In this document: in pieces, positions 1 through 8,200 of the stretch
How positions within the stretch are numbered: position 1 is the stretch's first letter
How the letters are laid out: every line of letters starts with the position of its first letter
Assembly (NCBI GenBank): GCA_903837255.1
Contig: CAILTZ010000505.1
Span: 1-11,727 of the forward strand
Source of the DNA: an uncultured Pirellula sp.
GTDB taxonomy: Bacteria; Planctomycetota; Planctomycetia; Pirellulales; Pirellulaceae
Direction of reading: 5' to 3'
Length of the DNA: 11,727 nucleotides
Translations under genes and position numbers: made by a program
Notes under the pieces: generated by a model
Told to the model about the DNA's origin: nothing
Seen by the model: only the letters and a program-made list of their open reading frames with translations
The model's database searches: none

Positions 1-939
1 GCCTTGTCGAAACCCTTGGCCCTACGGGCTGGAAGCACGGTGGCTCTCGAAGTTGTCACGGTCAGACGCGATGGTTTCGATGGCCAGATCGAATTGAATA
101 TCGAAGGCCTGCCGCCGGGCGTTACCGCTCATGGACTCAGGATTCCTGCTGGCAAGATGCGAGGCGTTTTACTGCTCACAGCGGCCCAGGATGCACCCCA
201 GGGGCTCTCGAACGCAACGATCATGGCGACGGCCAAGATCGGAGAGCAGACCGTGTCGCATCCGATGCAGATGGCTCAAATGGTTTGGCCGATCCCGGAT
301 GCTTGGAGCGAGATCCCAAGTCCGCGCTTGGTCTCAGGAATCCCGGTGTCGGTGACCACCTCGGAGCTTGCTCCGATCACCATCGCACCTACCGAGTCAA
401 AAGTCTACGAAGCCAAAGTCGGCGACGTCGTCAAAATCCCGCTGACCCATACGCTAAGAAGCGAGTTTTCTGGAGCCGTCTTGCAGCTCAAAACCATGGG
501 CTCAGGATTCGAAGGCAACCCGCAGTTCGATGTTTCGATCTCGGCAGCCAGCTCCGAAGCGACCGTCAATCTCGGTGCAATCAAGCCAGCCCCTGGTGAT
601 TATACGATCGCCTTCTATGGATCGGCGGTGGCCAAATACCGATACAACCCACTGGCGATTTCGCTAGAGGAGAACCAACTGAAGAAAGCCCAAGAGGACC
701 AGCAGAAGGCAACGGAGTTGCTCGCGCAAAAGACCCAAGCCGTCGCATCGGCGGCCGCAGAGCAGAAAGCTACCTTGGAAGCGGAACTAGCCGACGCCAC
801 AAAGCAAAAGCAGCAGGCCGACGCCCAAGTCACCGCGGTCCAAGAGAAACTCAAGCGGATCAATGAACAGGCTAGCCCTCGGGATACGGCGGAGATTATC
901 ATTACCCAGCCGGTCACCCTGAGGGTCCCAGCCCCTTAA
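1..939 (+). CDS. C-terminal part of exported Ig-like/coiled-coil protein (planctomycete PPC-type), 5' end missing
   Basis: The frame is open from the first base, so the true start lies upstream; 312 residues are visible before the TAA. The visible part starts with a beta-rich module (about residues 1-95) containing the LPPGVT turn and a DAPQG stretch typical of bacterial Ig-like/pre-peptidase-like repeats. A second beta-rich module follows (about 110-215). Next comes a long charged, Ala/Gln/Lys/Glu-rich segment (about 221-295) with strong coiled-coil character, and then a short beta tail ending in VTLRVPAP. In planctomycetes such proteins are large, exported, and commonly encoded beside DUF1501 and DUF1549/DUF1553 genes, as here (45 bases before the DUF1501 gene). 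No catalytic motif is visible. A structural or binding role at the cell surface is an inference, and the exact family cannot be fixed without the N-terminus. Confidence 0.75.
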   Translation, partial: ALSKPLALRAGSTVALEVVTVRRDGFDGQIELNIEGLPPGVTAHGLRIPAGKMRGVLLLTAAQDAPQGLSNATIMATAKIGEQTVSHPMQMAQMVWPIPDAWSEIPSPRLVSGIPVSVTTSELAPITIAPTESKVYEAKVGDVVKIPLTHTLRSEFSGAVLQLKTMGSGFEGNPQFDVSISAASSEATVNLGAIKPAPGDYTIAFYGSAVAKYRYNPLAISLEENQLKKAQEDQQKATELLAQKTQAVASAAAEQKATLEAELADATKQKQQADAQVTAVQEKLKRINEQASPRDTAEIIITQPVTLRVPAP

Positions 940-984
940 TCAACCAGACAGCCCTTCTTTGCCTAGACAACACGGTGAATCAAG

Positions 985-2448
985 ATGTCAAATGAACATG
1001 GATTTGAGTACCAATCGGCGAGCCGTGGGACCAATTGCTGCGGGCCTTTGCCGATTCTCGGACCGAGTCGCCGCGGATTCCTCACGATGGGGCTCGGTGG
1101 TTTTGCAACGTTGAGTTTGCCGGGGTTGCTCAGGCTCCAATCGGCGATCGCCTCGGAACAAACCGGCAAACCTCGCGAGCGCAAGTCGATCATCATGGTT
1201 TGGAAGCCAGGTGGCTGTTCCCATATCGACACTTATGATCCCAAGCCCGATGCGACCAGCGAGTACCGAGGTCCCTTCAGCACGATCTCGACCAAGGTGC
1301 CTGGGTTGCAATTTACGGAGTTGCTCCCGAGGCAAGCTGCCATTGCCGACAAGTTCACGGTGTTGCGTTCGATGCGGCAGACAGCCCCCGGGCACCCAGC
1401 CGGATCGATGCAGATGCTATCCGGGGACCCGGAGACTCGGGACAAGCCCAAGCCCAAGTATCCCGATTGGATGACGGTGATGAATTACTTGCGTTCGCGC
1501 GAGGAACCACAGCGTGATAACCCGTTGCCTCGTTACGTGGGGATCAATCCCCCTTTGGAATACAACGGTCCGGCTTATCTTGGAGATATGTATTCTCCGT
1601 TCACGGTTTCGGGCGATCCGAGCAATCCCAATTTCACCGTGCCGAATATCGGGCTATCGGATGCCAACGAGGTCCAGCGGCTCGGTCGACGCAGCGATTT
1701 AAGACACAAGCTCGATACGTTGACCCGGGCGTTCGATAGGGCTGGCGAGCTCGGAGCGCTCGATCAGTTTGAAACCCAAGCGATCTCGCTGCTGACGAGC
1801 CCCAAAACCAAAGAGGCTTTCGATCTGAGCAAAGAGGACGATCGCACGCGGGATCGATATGGTCGGAACGCTTGGGGACAGCAATTGCTTATGGCACGGC
1901 GATTGGTCGAGGCGGGTGTGGAGATTCTCACGACGAGCCTGAGCGGACCTCTATGCGGTCGTGTTGGGAACTGGGATGATCACGCGGTCAATCACCACGT
2001 TTTCGATGCGTTGCGATTTCGGGCCGAGGCGTACGACCAAGCGGTCGCAGCGCTGATCGAAGACATCTATGAGCGGGGTCTCGACAAGCGAGTGTTGGTT
2101 GTCGTGACCGGTGAATTTGGCCGGACCCCAAAAATAGAATATTCGCCAAGCACTGGGGCGGGAAACGCCAGCGCTGCGGCTGGGACGATCCAGCCTGGGC
2201 GAGACCATTGGCCCAGGGCTTTCTCGAACATCTGGGCCGGGGGTGGGATCCGTACCGGTCAGGTGATCGGAGCGACCGATAAACGTGGGGAAGACCCTAT
2301 CGAGCGGACTTGCTCGGCCGGCGATTTCCTTGCGACTATCTACCATCACTTGGGAATCGAGGCTCACACGACATTCATCAAGGACTTTAACGGACGCCCG
2401 ACGCCTATCGTCGATCAAGGCCGTCCGATCAAGGAGTTGGTCAGCTGA
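985..2448 (+). CDS. DUF1501 family protein with Tat signal
   Basis: The protein has 487 residues, a usual length for the family. A twin-arginine signal is clear: S28-R29-R30-G-F-L followed by a hydrophobic stretch (about 34-50), so export in folded form to the periplasm is expected. The mature part has the features of DUF1501, which belongs to the alkaline phosphatase/sulfatase-like fold: MVWKPGGCSHIDTYDPKP (about 71-88), a WDDH motif (330-333), VVVTGEFGRTP (372-382) and GRDHWP (405-410). Conserved Asp and His residues in these motifs could bind metal, but the substrate of the family is unknown. The ATG at 985 has only a weak purine-rich upstream region (GGTGAA); it is chosen because it places the Tat motif near the N-terminus. 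It probably shares a transcript with the gene ending 45 bases upstream. It ends 26 bases from the 3' end of the opposing tRNA. Confidence 0.92.
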   Translation: MSNEHGFEYQSASRGTNCCGPLPILGPSRRGFLTMGLGGFATLSLPGLLRLQSAIASEQTGKPRERKSIIMVWKPGGCSHIDTYDPKPDATSEYRGPFSTISTKVPGLQFTELLPRQAAIADKFTVLRSMRQTAPGHPAGSMQMLSGDPETRDKPKPKYPDWMTVMNYLRSREEPQRDNPLPRYVGINPPLEYNGPAYLGDMYSPFTVSGDPSNPNFTVPNIGLSDANEVQRLGRRSDLRHKLDTLTRAFDRAGELGALDQFETQAISLLTSPKTKEAFDLSKEDDRTRDRYGRNAWGQQLLMARRLVEAGVEILTTSLSGPLCGRVGNWDDHAVNHHVFDALRFRAEAYDQAVAALIEDIYERGLDKRVLVVVTGEFGRTPKIEYSPSTGAGNASAAAGTIQPGRDHWPRAFSNIWAGGGIRTGQVIGATDKRGEDPIERTCSAGDFLATIYHHLGIEAHTTFIKDFNGRPTPIVDQGRPIKELVS

Positions 2449-2474
2449 GACCATCATCCGAGCAAAGAAAAGAG

Positions 2475-2558
2475 TGCGGTCGAGAGGGCTCGAACCTCCA
2501 AGGTATTTCTACCACTAGCCCCTCAAGCTAGCGCGTCTGCCAGTTTCGCCACGACCGC
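2475..2558 (-). tRNA. tRNA-Leu (anticodon GAG)
   Basis: On the minus strand an 84-nt cloverleaf can be folded. The acceptor stem is GCGGTCG/CGACCGC (2552-2558 with 2476-2482), with discriminator A at 2475. The D-arm region is TGGCGAAACTGGCAGACGC. The anticodon stem CTAGC/GCTAG carries the loop TTGAGGG, so the anticodon GAG lies at 2522-2524. A long class II variable arm forms GGTA-GAAA-TACC, as expected for leucine. The T arm is GGAGG-TTCGAGC-CCTCT. The 3' CCA is not encoded. A T-rich run (CTCTTTTCTTT on the minus strand, 2464-2474) directly follows and may help termination. It reads CTC/CTT leucine codons. Confidence 0.96.
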
Positions 2559-2597
2559 ATAAAATTCGGACAGCACTGATGCCGTCAAGAGCGTGAA

Positions 2598-2625
2598 AGT
2601 TTAGGAAACCCACGTGATCCGTCAA
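2598..2625 (-). promoter_or_regulatory. Possible sigma70-type promoter for tRNA-Leu
   Basis: Reading the minus strand, a -35-like TTGACG (2620-2625) and a -10-like TAAACT (2598-2603) are separated by 16 bases. Transcription would start about 30 bases before the mature tRNA 5' end at 2558, a normal leader for RNase P processing. The -35 matches the consensus at five of six positions and the -10 at four of six. A second CTTGACGG lies closer to the tRNA, but its -10 would place the start inside the tRNA. This is a motif match only; planctomycete promoters are poorly defined. Confidence 0.4.
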
Positions 2626-2646
2626 GGGGATCCCCCCAAACTTCCT

Positions 2647-2708
2647 GCCTGACTGCAATTCCAGTCTCAAAGTAGCTTCAGCCTGACTGCCACTTTTGGC
2701 CTGACTGC
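2647..2708. repeat. Three direct copies of GCCTGACTGC
   Basis: The 10-mer GCCTGACTGC occurs exactly at 2647-2656, 2681-2690 and 2699-2708, with start-to-start spacings of 34 and 18 bases. The last two copies extend to GCCTGACTGCCA. The cluster lies in the 191-base gap between the DUF885 gene end and the tRNA-Leu. No coding frame or terminator hairpin with a T-run is apparent here. Its function is unknown; a protein-binding cluster or a remnant of local duplication are both possible. Confidence 0.7.
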
Positions 2709-2749
2709 CAGCCAGTTCTCACTGAGCAGCTGGCGAGTCGAGATTCGGT

Positions 2750-4513
2750 TTATCGGACCAATTCCTGCAAATACTTCACCGGAATCGTTCCGCAATTCAG
2801 GACCTGTTCGTGGAATTCTTGCAAGTTGAAGTTTTCCCCCCTTGCCCGTTGGACGTTTTGCCGAAGCCTGTAAAAGGCGGTCCGACCGACAAAATAGGTG
2901 GACAGTTGGCAAGAACTCTGCTTGGCCCGCTGGACCTTGCCAAACGCCTCGCCTTCGGTCTGATACCCTCGCCCGACGAGCAGCTCCATGGCTTGCTCGT
3001 CGCTCATCTCGGTGCAGTGCATCGAGTAGTCCAGGATCGCATTGAGAACAGCCCGCAAGTAGAACTTCAGCTGATGGAGTCTCAGGGCCAGATCCCCTTC
3101 CCCGTAGCCTTGGTCTAGCATCATTTGCTCGGTGTAAACCGCCCAGCCTTCGGCGAACACTCCTGACGAGAGGATCTTTCGAATCGGCGATCGCACGCGA
3201 TTCGAGTAATCGAGTTGTACGTAGTGCCCCGGGTAGGCTTCGTGGATCGTCAGAATCTGCAACATGTACTTATTGTACTCCTTGAAGAACGCTTCCTGTC
3301 GCTCTGCGGGCCACTCGGTAGGTGGTGGAGAGATCGCATAGAGGCTCTTGGCGTTGGGATCCAATGCGGGAGCTGGGTTCAAATAAGCCGCCGAGAACCC
3401 GCGCTGAAACTCGGGCATCTCGATGATGTCGCACTGATCTGGATCAGGTAGCGTCAGAATCTTCTTTCGTACGATCATCTCCTTGATTGCAGATACGGTT
3501 TTCTGTGCGTCCTGGACAAGTGTGTCGGGCTTGCCGTGTTCTTTGCCTAGTTCACCCAAAACCTTTCGGATCGTATCGCGTCGGCCTTGTTGGTCGTCGG
3601 GAGGAAGTGACTGTCCGACAAAAATGGTGTGCCAAAGCTGCTTGGCGACATAGTACATCTCTTGCTCAACCCGGTCGGCTTCGGCATTGGCGGCCTGGAT
3701 CACCTCGGCTGCGGTCAGTCCAGCATCGAGCTCCAATTCGAGCTTCTTGGCGAACTTGTCCTTGCCTATCCTCCAATCCCCTTTGGAGCGGGGCAAGACC
3801 TCCTGTTCGAGGAATTTCTTGTAGTCCTTGAGGCTTGCTGCCGCGCTTCGGCTCGGAGCCTGTAGAGGGCTCAGTTGTGGGGATTCTTCGGCGAGTTTGA
3901 AGATGTCGCTCTCATAGAATGCGATGGCTCCATCGGTCCGTTTGATCGCGATTTCCGTGAGGATTTTCGGGGGTTGGCCAATCGATTGCTTGGCCGCCTG
4001 GACGATGCTCGGGATCTGGGCAATCCGTTTGGATGCGTTTTCGACATTGCGGTGTTTGGGCAGGGTCGATTGGGTTAGCAACGTAAAGACGCTGTCGGAG
4101 ACATACGTTAAGTAGACTCTCGGATCGTTGGCGAAGTCGTTGCTATTGGTCGCTTGCCAAATCCGATACTCTAAGAAATGCTGCCAGATTTCCAGATCGA
4201 TCTGCGCGTTGCGAGACAAGCGTTTCAAGTCGACTTGTTGTTTGAGTTCGATCAGAACTCTCGTGTCATTTTGCAGATCTTCTGCGCGAGCTTGGGGCGA
4301 AAGATCATCGAGCTGATTATCGTAATCGTGATTCCCCAAATAAGTCGCAAACATCGGATGTCGTTTGCACTGGTCATCGAGCCATTCTTGGAAACGAGTT
4401 GCAAGTCTCGCATCCTCTTGGGCAGTATCCTGGGCGAACATTGAGCTAGCGGGAAGCAGAGCGATCATTCCCAGGGTTGCACATAGACACAATCGCCGAG
4501 TGAATAAAATCAT
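2750..4513 (-). CDS. DUF885 family zinc-peptidase-like exported protein
   Basis: The protein has 587 residues, typical of DUF885. The N-terminus is a Sec signal peptide: basic start MILFTRR, hydrophobic core, and likely cleavage after MFA at about residue 27, so the protein should be periplasmic. The family signature HEAYPGH (424-430, HExxxGH) is present, followed by FAEGWAVYTEQ (453-463), where E455 is the likely third zinc ligand. The body is largely helical, as in neurolysin-like metallopeptidases. Family members are presumed peptidases or carboxypeptidases, but few have been characterised and the substrate cannot be read from sequence. The start ATG immediately follows the hisB stop, with an AAGGAG ribosome-binding site eight bases upstream inside hisB, which implies translational coupling. 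No truncation or missing motif is seen. Confidence 0.93.
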   Translation of the reverse strand: MILFTRRLCLCATLGMIALLPASSMFAQDTAQEDARLATRFQEWLDDQCKRHPMFATYLGNHDYDNQLDDLSPQARAEDLQNDTRVLIELKQQVDLKRLSRNAQIDLEIWQHFLEYRIWQATNSNDFANDPRVYLTYVSDSVFTLLTQSTLPKHRNVENASKRIAQIPSIVQAAKQSIGQPPKILTEIAIKRTDGAIAFYESDIFKLAEESPQLSPLQAPSRSAAASLKDYKKFLEQEVLPRSKGDWRIGKDKFAKKLELELDAGLTAAEVIQAANAEADRVEQEMYYVAKQLWHTIFVGQSLPPDDQQGRRDTIRKVLGELGKEHGKPDTLVQDAQKTVSAIKEMIVRKKILTLPDPDQCDIIEMPEFQRGFSAAYLNPAPALDPNAKSLYAISPPPTEWPAERQEAFFKEYNKYMLQILTIHEAYPGHYVQLDYSNRVRSPIRKILSSGVFAEGWAVYTEQMMLDQGYGEGDLALRLHQLKFYLRAVLNAILDYSMHCTEMSDEQAMELLVGRGYQTEGEAFGKVQRAKQSSCQLSTYFVGRTAFYRLRQNVQRARGENFNLQEFHEQVLNCGTIPVKYLQELVR

Positions 4514-5107
4514 TTATAGAACTCCTTTGGAGCTGGGGATCCCTGTTTGCCTTGGGTCAATCTCGATCGCCGCTCGAATCGCTCTTGCGGTCGCTTTGAA
4601 AATCCCTTCGGCGATGTGATGAGAGTTGCGTCCGTAATGGAGCAGGATATGCAAATTGCATTGGGCATTGTTGGCGAAGGCTTGCCAAAAGTCTTCGACA
4701 AGCTCACTATCAAAATCACCGATCTTGGGCGAAGGCATCGGGGCGTTGAAGACCAGGTAACTGCGACCGCTGAAATCCACAGCGCTGGTGACTAGGGTCT
4801 CTTCCATGGGAAGGACTAGGTGGCCATAGCGTCGGATCCCCGATTTATCCCCTAGGCTATCGCGGAAGGCTTGGCCTAGGCAGATTCCGATGTCTTCGGT
4901 CGTGTGGTGCGCGTCGATGTGCAAGTCGCCTGTAGCATGCACATCCAAATCGATCAATGAGTGCTTGCAAAAAAGCACCAGCATGTGGTCGAGAAAACCA
5001 ACGCCGGTTTGGATGGAGTGCTTGCCAGCCCCATCGAGGTTGATTTTTAACGCGATTTGAGTCTCGGCGGTTTTCCGCTCTAGCTGGCTGGTCCGATGGG
5101 TCTGCAT
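4514..5107 (-). CDS. hisB: Imidazoleglycerol-phosphate dehydratase
   Basis: This 197-residue protein has the length of monofunctional HisB, without the phosphatase domain found in enteric HisB. It catalyses dehydration of imidazole glycerol phosphate to imidazole acetol phosphate, the sixth step of histidine synthesis, in the cytoplasm. Family motifs are all present: GVGFLDHML (36-43 region, H41), the manganese-binding DAHHTTED (65-72), the second metal motif GRNSHHIAE (159-167), and the C-terminal SSKGVL (192-197). The start is supported by GGAGAG (5114-5119 on the minus strand) six bases before the ATG. It is the first gene of a two-gene minus-strand unit with the DUF885 gene. No other histidine gene is in the window, so the pathway appears dispersed in this genome. 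Confidence 0.97.
   Translation of the reverse strand: MQTHRTSQLERKTAETQIALKINLDGAGKHSIQTGVGFLDHMLVLFCKHSLIDLDVHATGDLHIDAHHTTEDIGICLGQAFRDSLGDKSGIRRYGHLVLPMEETLVTSAVDFSGRSYLVFNAPMPSPKIGDFDSELVEDFWQAFANNAQCNLHILLHYGRNSHHIAEGIFKATARAIRAAIEIDPRQTGIPSSKGVL
4522..4527 (-). promoter_or_regulatory. Ribosome-binding site of the DUF885 gene, inside hisB
   Basis: On the minus strand AAGGAG lies eight bases before the ATG at 4513, within the last codons of hisB (Lys-Gly-Val-Leu). It is among the strongest Shine-Dalgarno matches in the window and fixes the start of the DUF885 gene. Because the hisB TAA directly precedes this ATG, a ribosome finishing hisB can reinitiate. Confidence 0.8.
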
Positions 5108-5141
5108 TGGGGGCTCTCCGTGTAGGAAACAAGTATCAGAG

Positions 5142-5170
5142 ATTATGACCTAAATCCTGGCAACCACCAA
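5142..5170 (-). promoter_or_regulatory. hisB: Possible hisB promoter
   Basis: On the minus strand a -10-like CATAAT (5142-5147, five of six consensus bases) lies 17 bases downstream of a weaker TTGGTG (5165-5170). Transcription would begin near 5134, leaving a leader of roughly 27 bases that contains the hisB ribosome-binding site. There is no room for a leader-peptide attenuator of the kind used by some his operons. This rests on motif resemblance only. Confidence 0.35.
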
Positions 5171-5229
5171 TGGTTCTTCAAGATCGGACGGAACGGACGG
5201 ATCTAGCAAGAAAGCAAGACCGAATTGTG

Positions 5230-5236
5230 TTACAAT
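5230..5236 (+). promoter_or_regulatory. Possible -10 element upstream of the giant exported gene
   Basis: TTACAAT resembles an extended -10 hexamer (TACAAT at 5231-5236) and would give a start near 5243, about 55 bases before the ATG at 5298. No convincing -35 is seen 16-18 bases upstream. Just upstream, CGGACGGA is repeated (5185-5192 and 5194-5201, one base apart), which could be an activator site. Both suggestions are weak. Confidence 0.25.
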
Positions 5237-5297
5237 AAGGCCCCTTCCCGGAACGTCCTGTTTCCGTTTCCAAGCACTTTTTTTGAGTGATTTGTCC

Positions 5298-8200
5298 ATG
5301 AGCTGTTCCTCCTACAGACATTCCTTTTGCTTGTCGATAGCCTGCACCCTGGTCGCCTTTGGGATGTTTTTGGGATCTGCCCAATCCGCCCCGCCTCTGC
5401 AACTGCGCAAAGGGGACCATATCGCCTATATCGGTAACGCTACAGCCGACCGAATGCAACACTCGGCTTGGCTGGAAACCTACATCCACGCCATGTTTCC
5501 CGATTACGACCTGACCGTTCGGAACCTGGGTTACCCCGGCGACGAGCTCAAGATTCGAAACCGCGAAGACAACTTCGGTAGCCCCGACGAATGGCTAACC
5601 AAGGTCAAAGCCAACGTCGTATTCTGCTTCTTCGGCTACAACGAGGCCCTCAAAGGCCCGGCTGCCTTGGACGGGTTCAAGAAGGACCTTGCCGAAACCA
5701 TCGATGGGATGCTGGCCCAAAAATACGACGGGCAATCTCCCCCCCGCTTGGTTTTCTTCTCCCCGATCGCTCATGAAAACCACAAAGACCCGAACCTTCC
5801 GAGCGGCGAAGAGAACAACCAAAAGCTGGCTATCTACACACAGGCCATGCGCGAGGTGTGCGAGGCCAAGAAGGTTCTCTTTGTCGATATATTCGCAGCT
5901 TCGAAAGAGCTCTATTCCAAGGCTTCCAAGCCGCTGACGATGAACGGCATCCATTTGGAAGATAACGGTGATCAACTCATCTCGGTAGAGATTGCCAAGG
6001 CACTGTTTCCCAACGAAAAGCCAAAACTTGACATCAATGGAATCACCAAGCTGCGAGAGTCGATCCTCGATAAAAACTACCATTGGTTCAGCCGTTACCG
6101 CGTCGTCGATGGCTACAACGTCTTCGGGGGACGCTCGAAACTAGCTTGGTTTGGCCAATCCAACGCAGATGTCATGATGCGCGAAATGGAGATCTTCGAC
6201 GTAAAAACCGCCAACCGTGATCAACGTGTTTGGGCCGTTGCCAAAGGCAAAGCGATCGATGTCAAAGACGATAATCTTCCACCCGAACTGACGGTCAAAA
6301 CGAATATTCCAGGTGCCCTGTCCGATGGAAAACACAAGTACCTCGGGGGCGAAGAAGCGATCGGCAAGATGAAGGTCGCTCAAGGGATGAAGGTGAACCT
6401 GTTTGCAAGCGAGGAGATGTTCCCGGAGTTGATCAATCCGGTTCAAATGGCGGTGGATCCCGATGGACGCGTCTTTGCTTCGGTCTGGCCTTCTTATCCT
6501 CACTGGAATCCAACCCAACCCAGGCGGGACAAGATCATTTGTTTGCCTGACGACAACGGTGACGGCCTGGCCGACCGCTGCGTAACGTTCGCCGATGAAC
6601 TCAACAGCGTCACGGGATTCGAGTTTTGGAACGGTGGAATGCTTGTTGCGGCCCTTCCGGAAATCTGGTTCTTGAAGGATACCGACGGGGACGATAAAGC
6701 GGACCTAAAGATCCGCATGCTTCAAGGTGTCTGTAGCGCGGACTCTCACCACTCGTCGAATGCGATGCTCATGGGCCCTGACGGTTGGCTCTACTGGTCC
6801 CGCGGCATTTTCAACATCGCCGCCATGGAGACGCCGACCAAAACGGTGCGATCCGGCGAGAGCGGTGTTCACCGATTCAACCCCCGCACCTTCGAAATGG
6901 AGTTTCATTTCCCAATCGGACCGAACCCGCACGGGGATGTCTTTGACCAATGGGGTTACCAATTTGCCAACGACGGTACTAGCGGGACCGGTTCGTATGT
7001 CAACATCGGCAAAGGGATCGGTAACAAGCAGTGGTTCAAGATGCGTGTGCGTCCCGTGGCCGCCACAGGGATCCTTTCGAGTAGCCTCTTCCCTGAGAAG
7101 AACCAAGGCAACTTCTTGATCTGCAACTGCATTGGCTTTCTGGGGGTTCTGCAACACGAGGTCAAGTACAACGGTGCCGATATCACTTGCGAAGAAGTTG
7201 AACCGATCGTGGTATCGAGCGACCCGAACTTCCGCCCCAGCGACATCGAAGTCGGTGGCGACGGAGCCCTTTATATCGCCGACTGGCAAAACGCCATCAT
7301 CGGGCACATGCAACACAACATGCGCGACCCTAACCGCGATGATCAGCACGGTCGTATCTACCGTGTTACTGCGGAGGGTAAAGAAGCCCTCAAGCCTGTT
7401 AAACTCAAGGGCAAGCCGATTCCCGAAGTCCTCGCGGCCTTCATGGCCAAGGAGAACGGAACACGTTACCGAGCCCGACTCGAACTCAGCGGACGAAAGG
7501 CCGACGATGTCGTCACGGCCCTGAACGCTTGGTCGAAAACACTCGATCCTGCGAACCCAACCCATGCCCAGGCTCTCTTGGAGGGACTGTGGGTGCTCGA
7601 AGAACACCGCCGCCCAGACCTGAGCTGGATCACGAAGACCTACAAGTCCGCCGATCCTCGCGTTCGAGCAGCCGCGATCCGAAGTCTTGGTCACTGGGCA
7701 GGTCGAATCCAAGAGTGGGGACCTGTGCTGCTGACGGCGGCCAAAGACGATGCCGCATTGGTACGCGCCGAAGCGGTCAAATCGGCCGTTGAGTTCGATG
7801 GCTACGAAGCGATCGAAGCGATCTTTGAAGCCTCAGTGCGCCCCACCGATCCAGAACTCGATACGGTGATTCGATACGCCAAGCAACGGGCCAAGATCGA
7901 TCAAGGTTTGCAAGACGCGATCGCGTCGAACAAGAAGCTTTCCGATGCAGCCATCGAGTACGCGCTCAAGAACGCCAGCCCGGAATCCTTGCTGAAACTA
8001 CCCAAGGCCGAGCGGGTTTACCAAGCGATCTTGGATCGCACCAGCGCATCGACCGGTGCGCTTCGCGAGGCCCTCAAGGGTCTCTCGGAGATGCGGAACG
8101 AAAGCTCGATCCCGGTGATTCTCAAGTTGGTCGGTGATCGTGACCAAGCGGGGCAAACCGACGCGCTCAATGGACTTCGAGAGCTGCTTTTGGAGCAGCC

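Noticed and set aside
1951..2457. 168-residue minus-strand open frame opposite the end of the DUF1501 gene
   Set aside because: The plus-strand frame carries conserved GEFGRTP and GRDHWP motifs; the antisense frame has none.
2626..2635. Perfect palindrome GGGGATCCCC upstream of tRNA-Leu
   Set aside because: Ten bases is short enough to occur by chance, it has no loop for a stable hairpin, and no T-run follows.
5249..5282. Small hairpin CGGAA/TTCCG followed by a T-run upstream of the giant gene, terminator-like
   Set aside because: The stem is short with a bulge, the T-run is about a dozen bases away, and it would lie in the gene's own leader. The evidence is too weak to call attenuation.
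6705..7712. 335-residue open frame on the minus strand inside the giant gene
   Set aside because: It lies wholly within a well-supported coding sequence on the other strand, resembles no family I know, and has no credible ribosome-binding site. Long antisense frames are expected in GC-rich genes.
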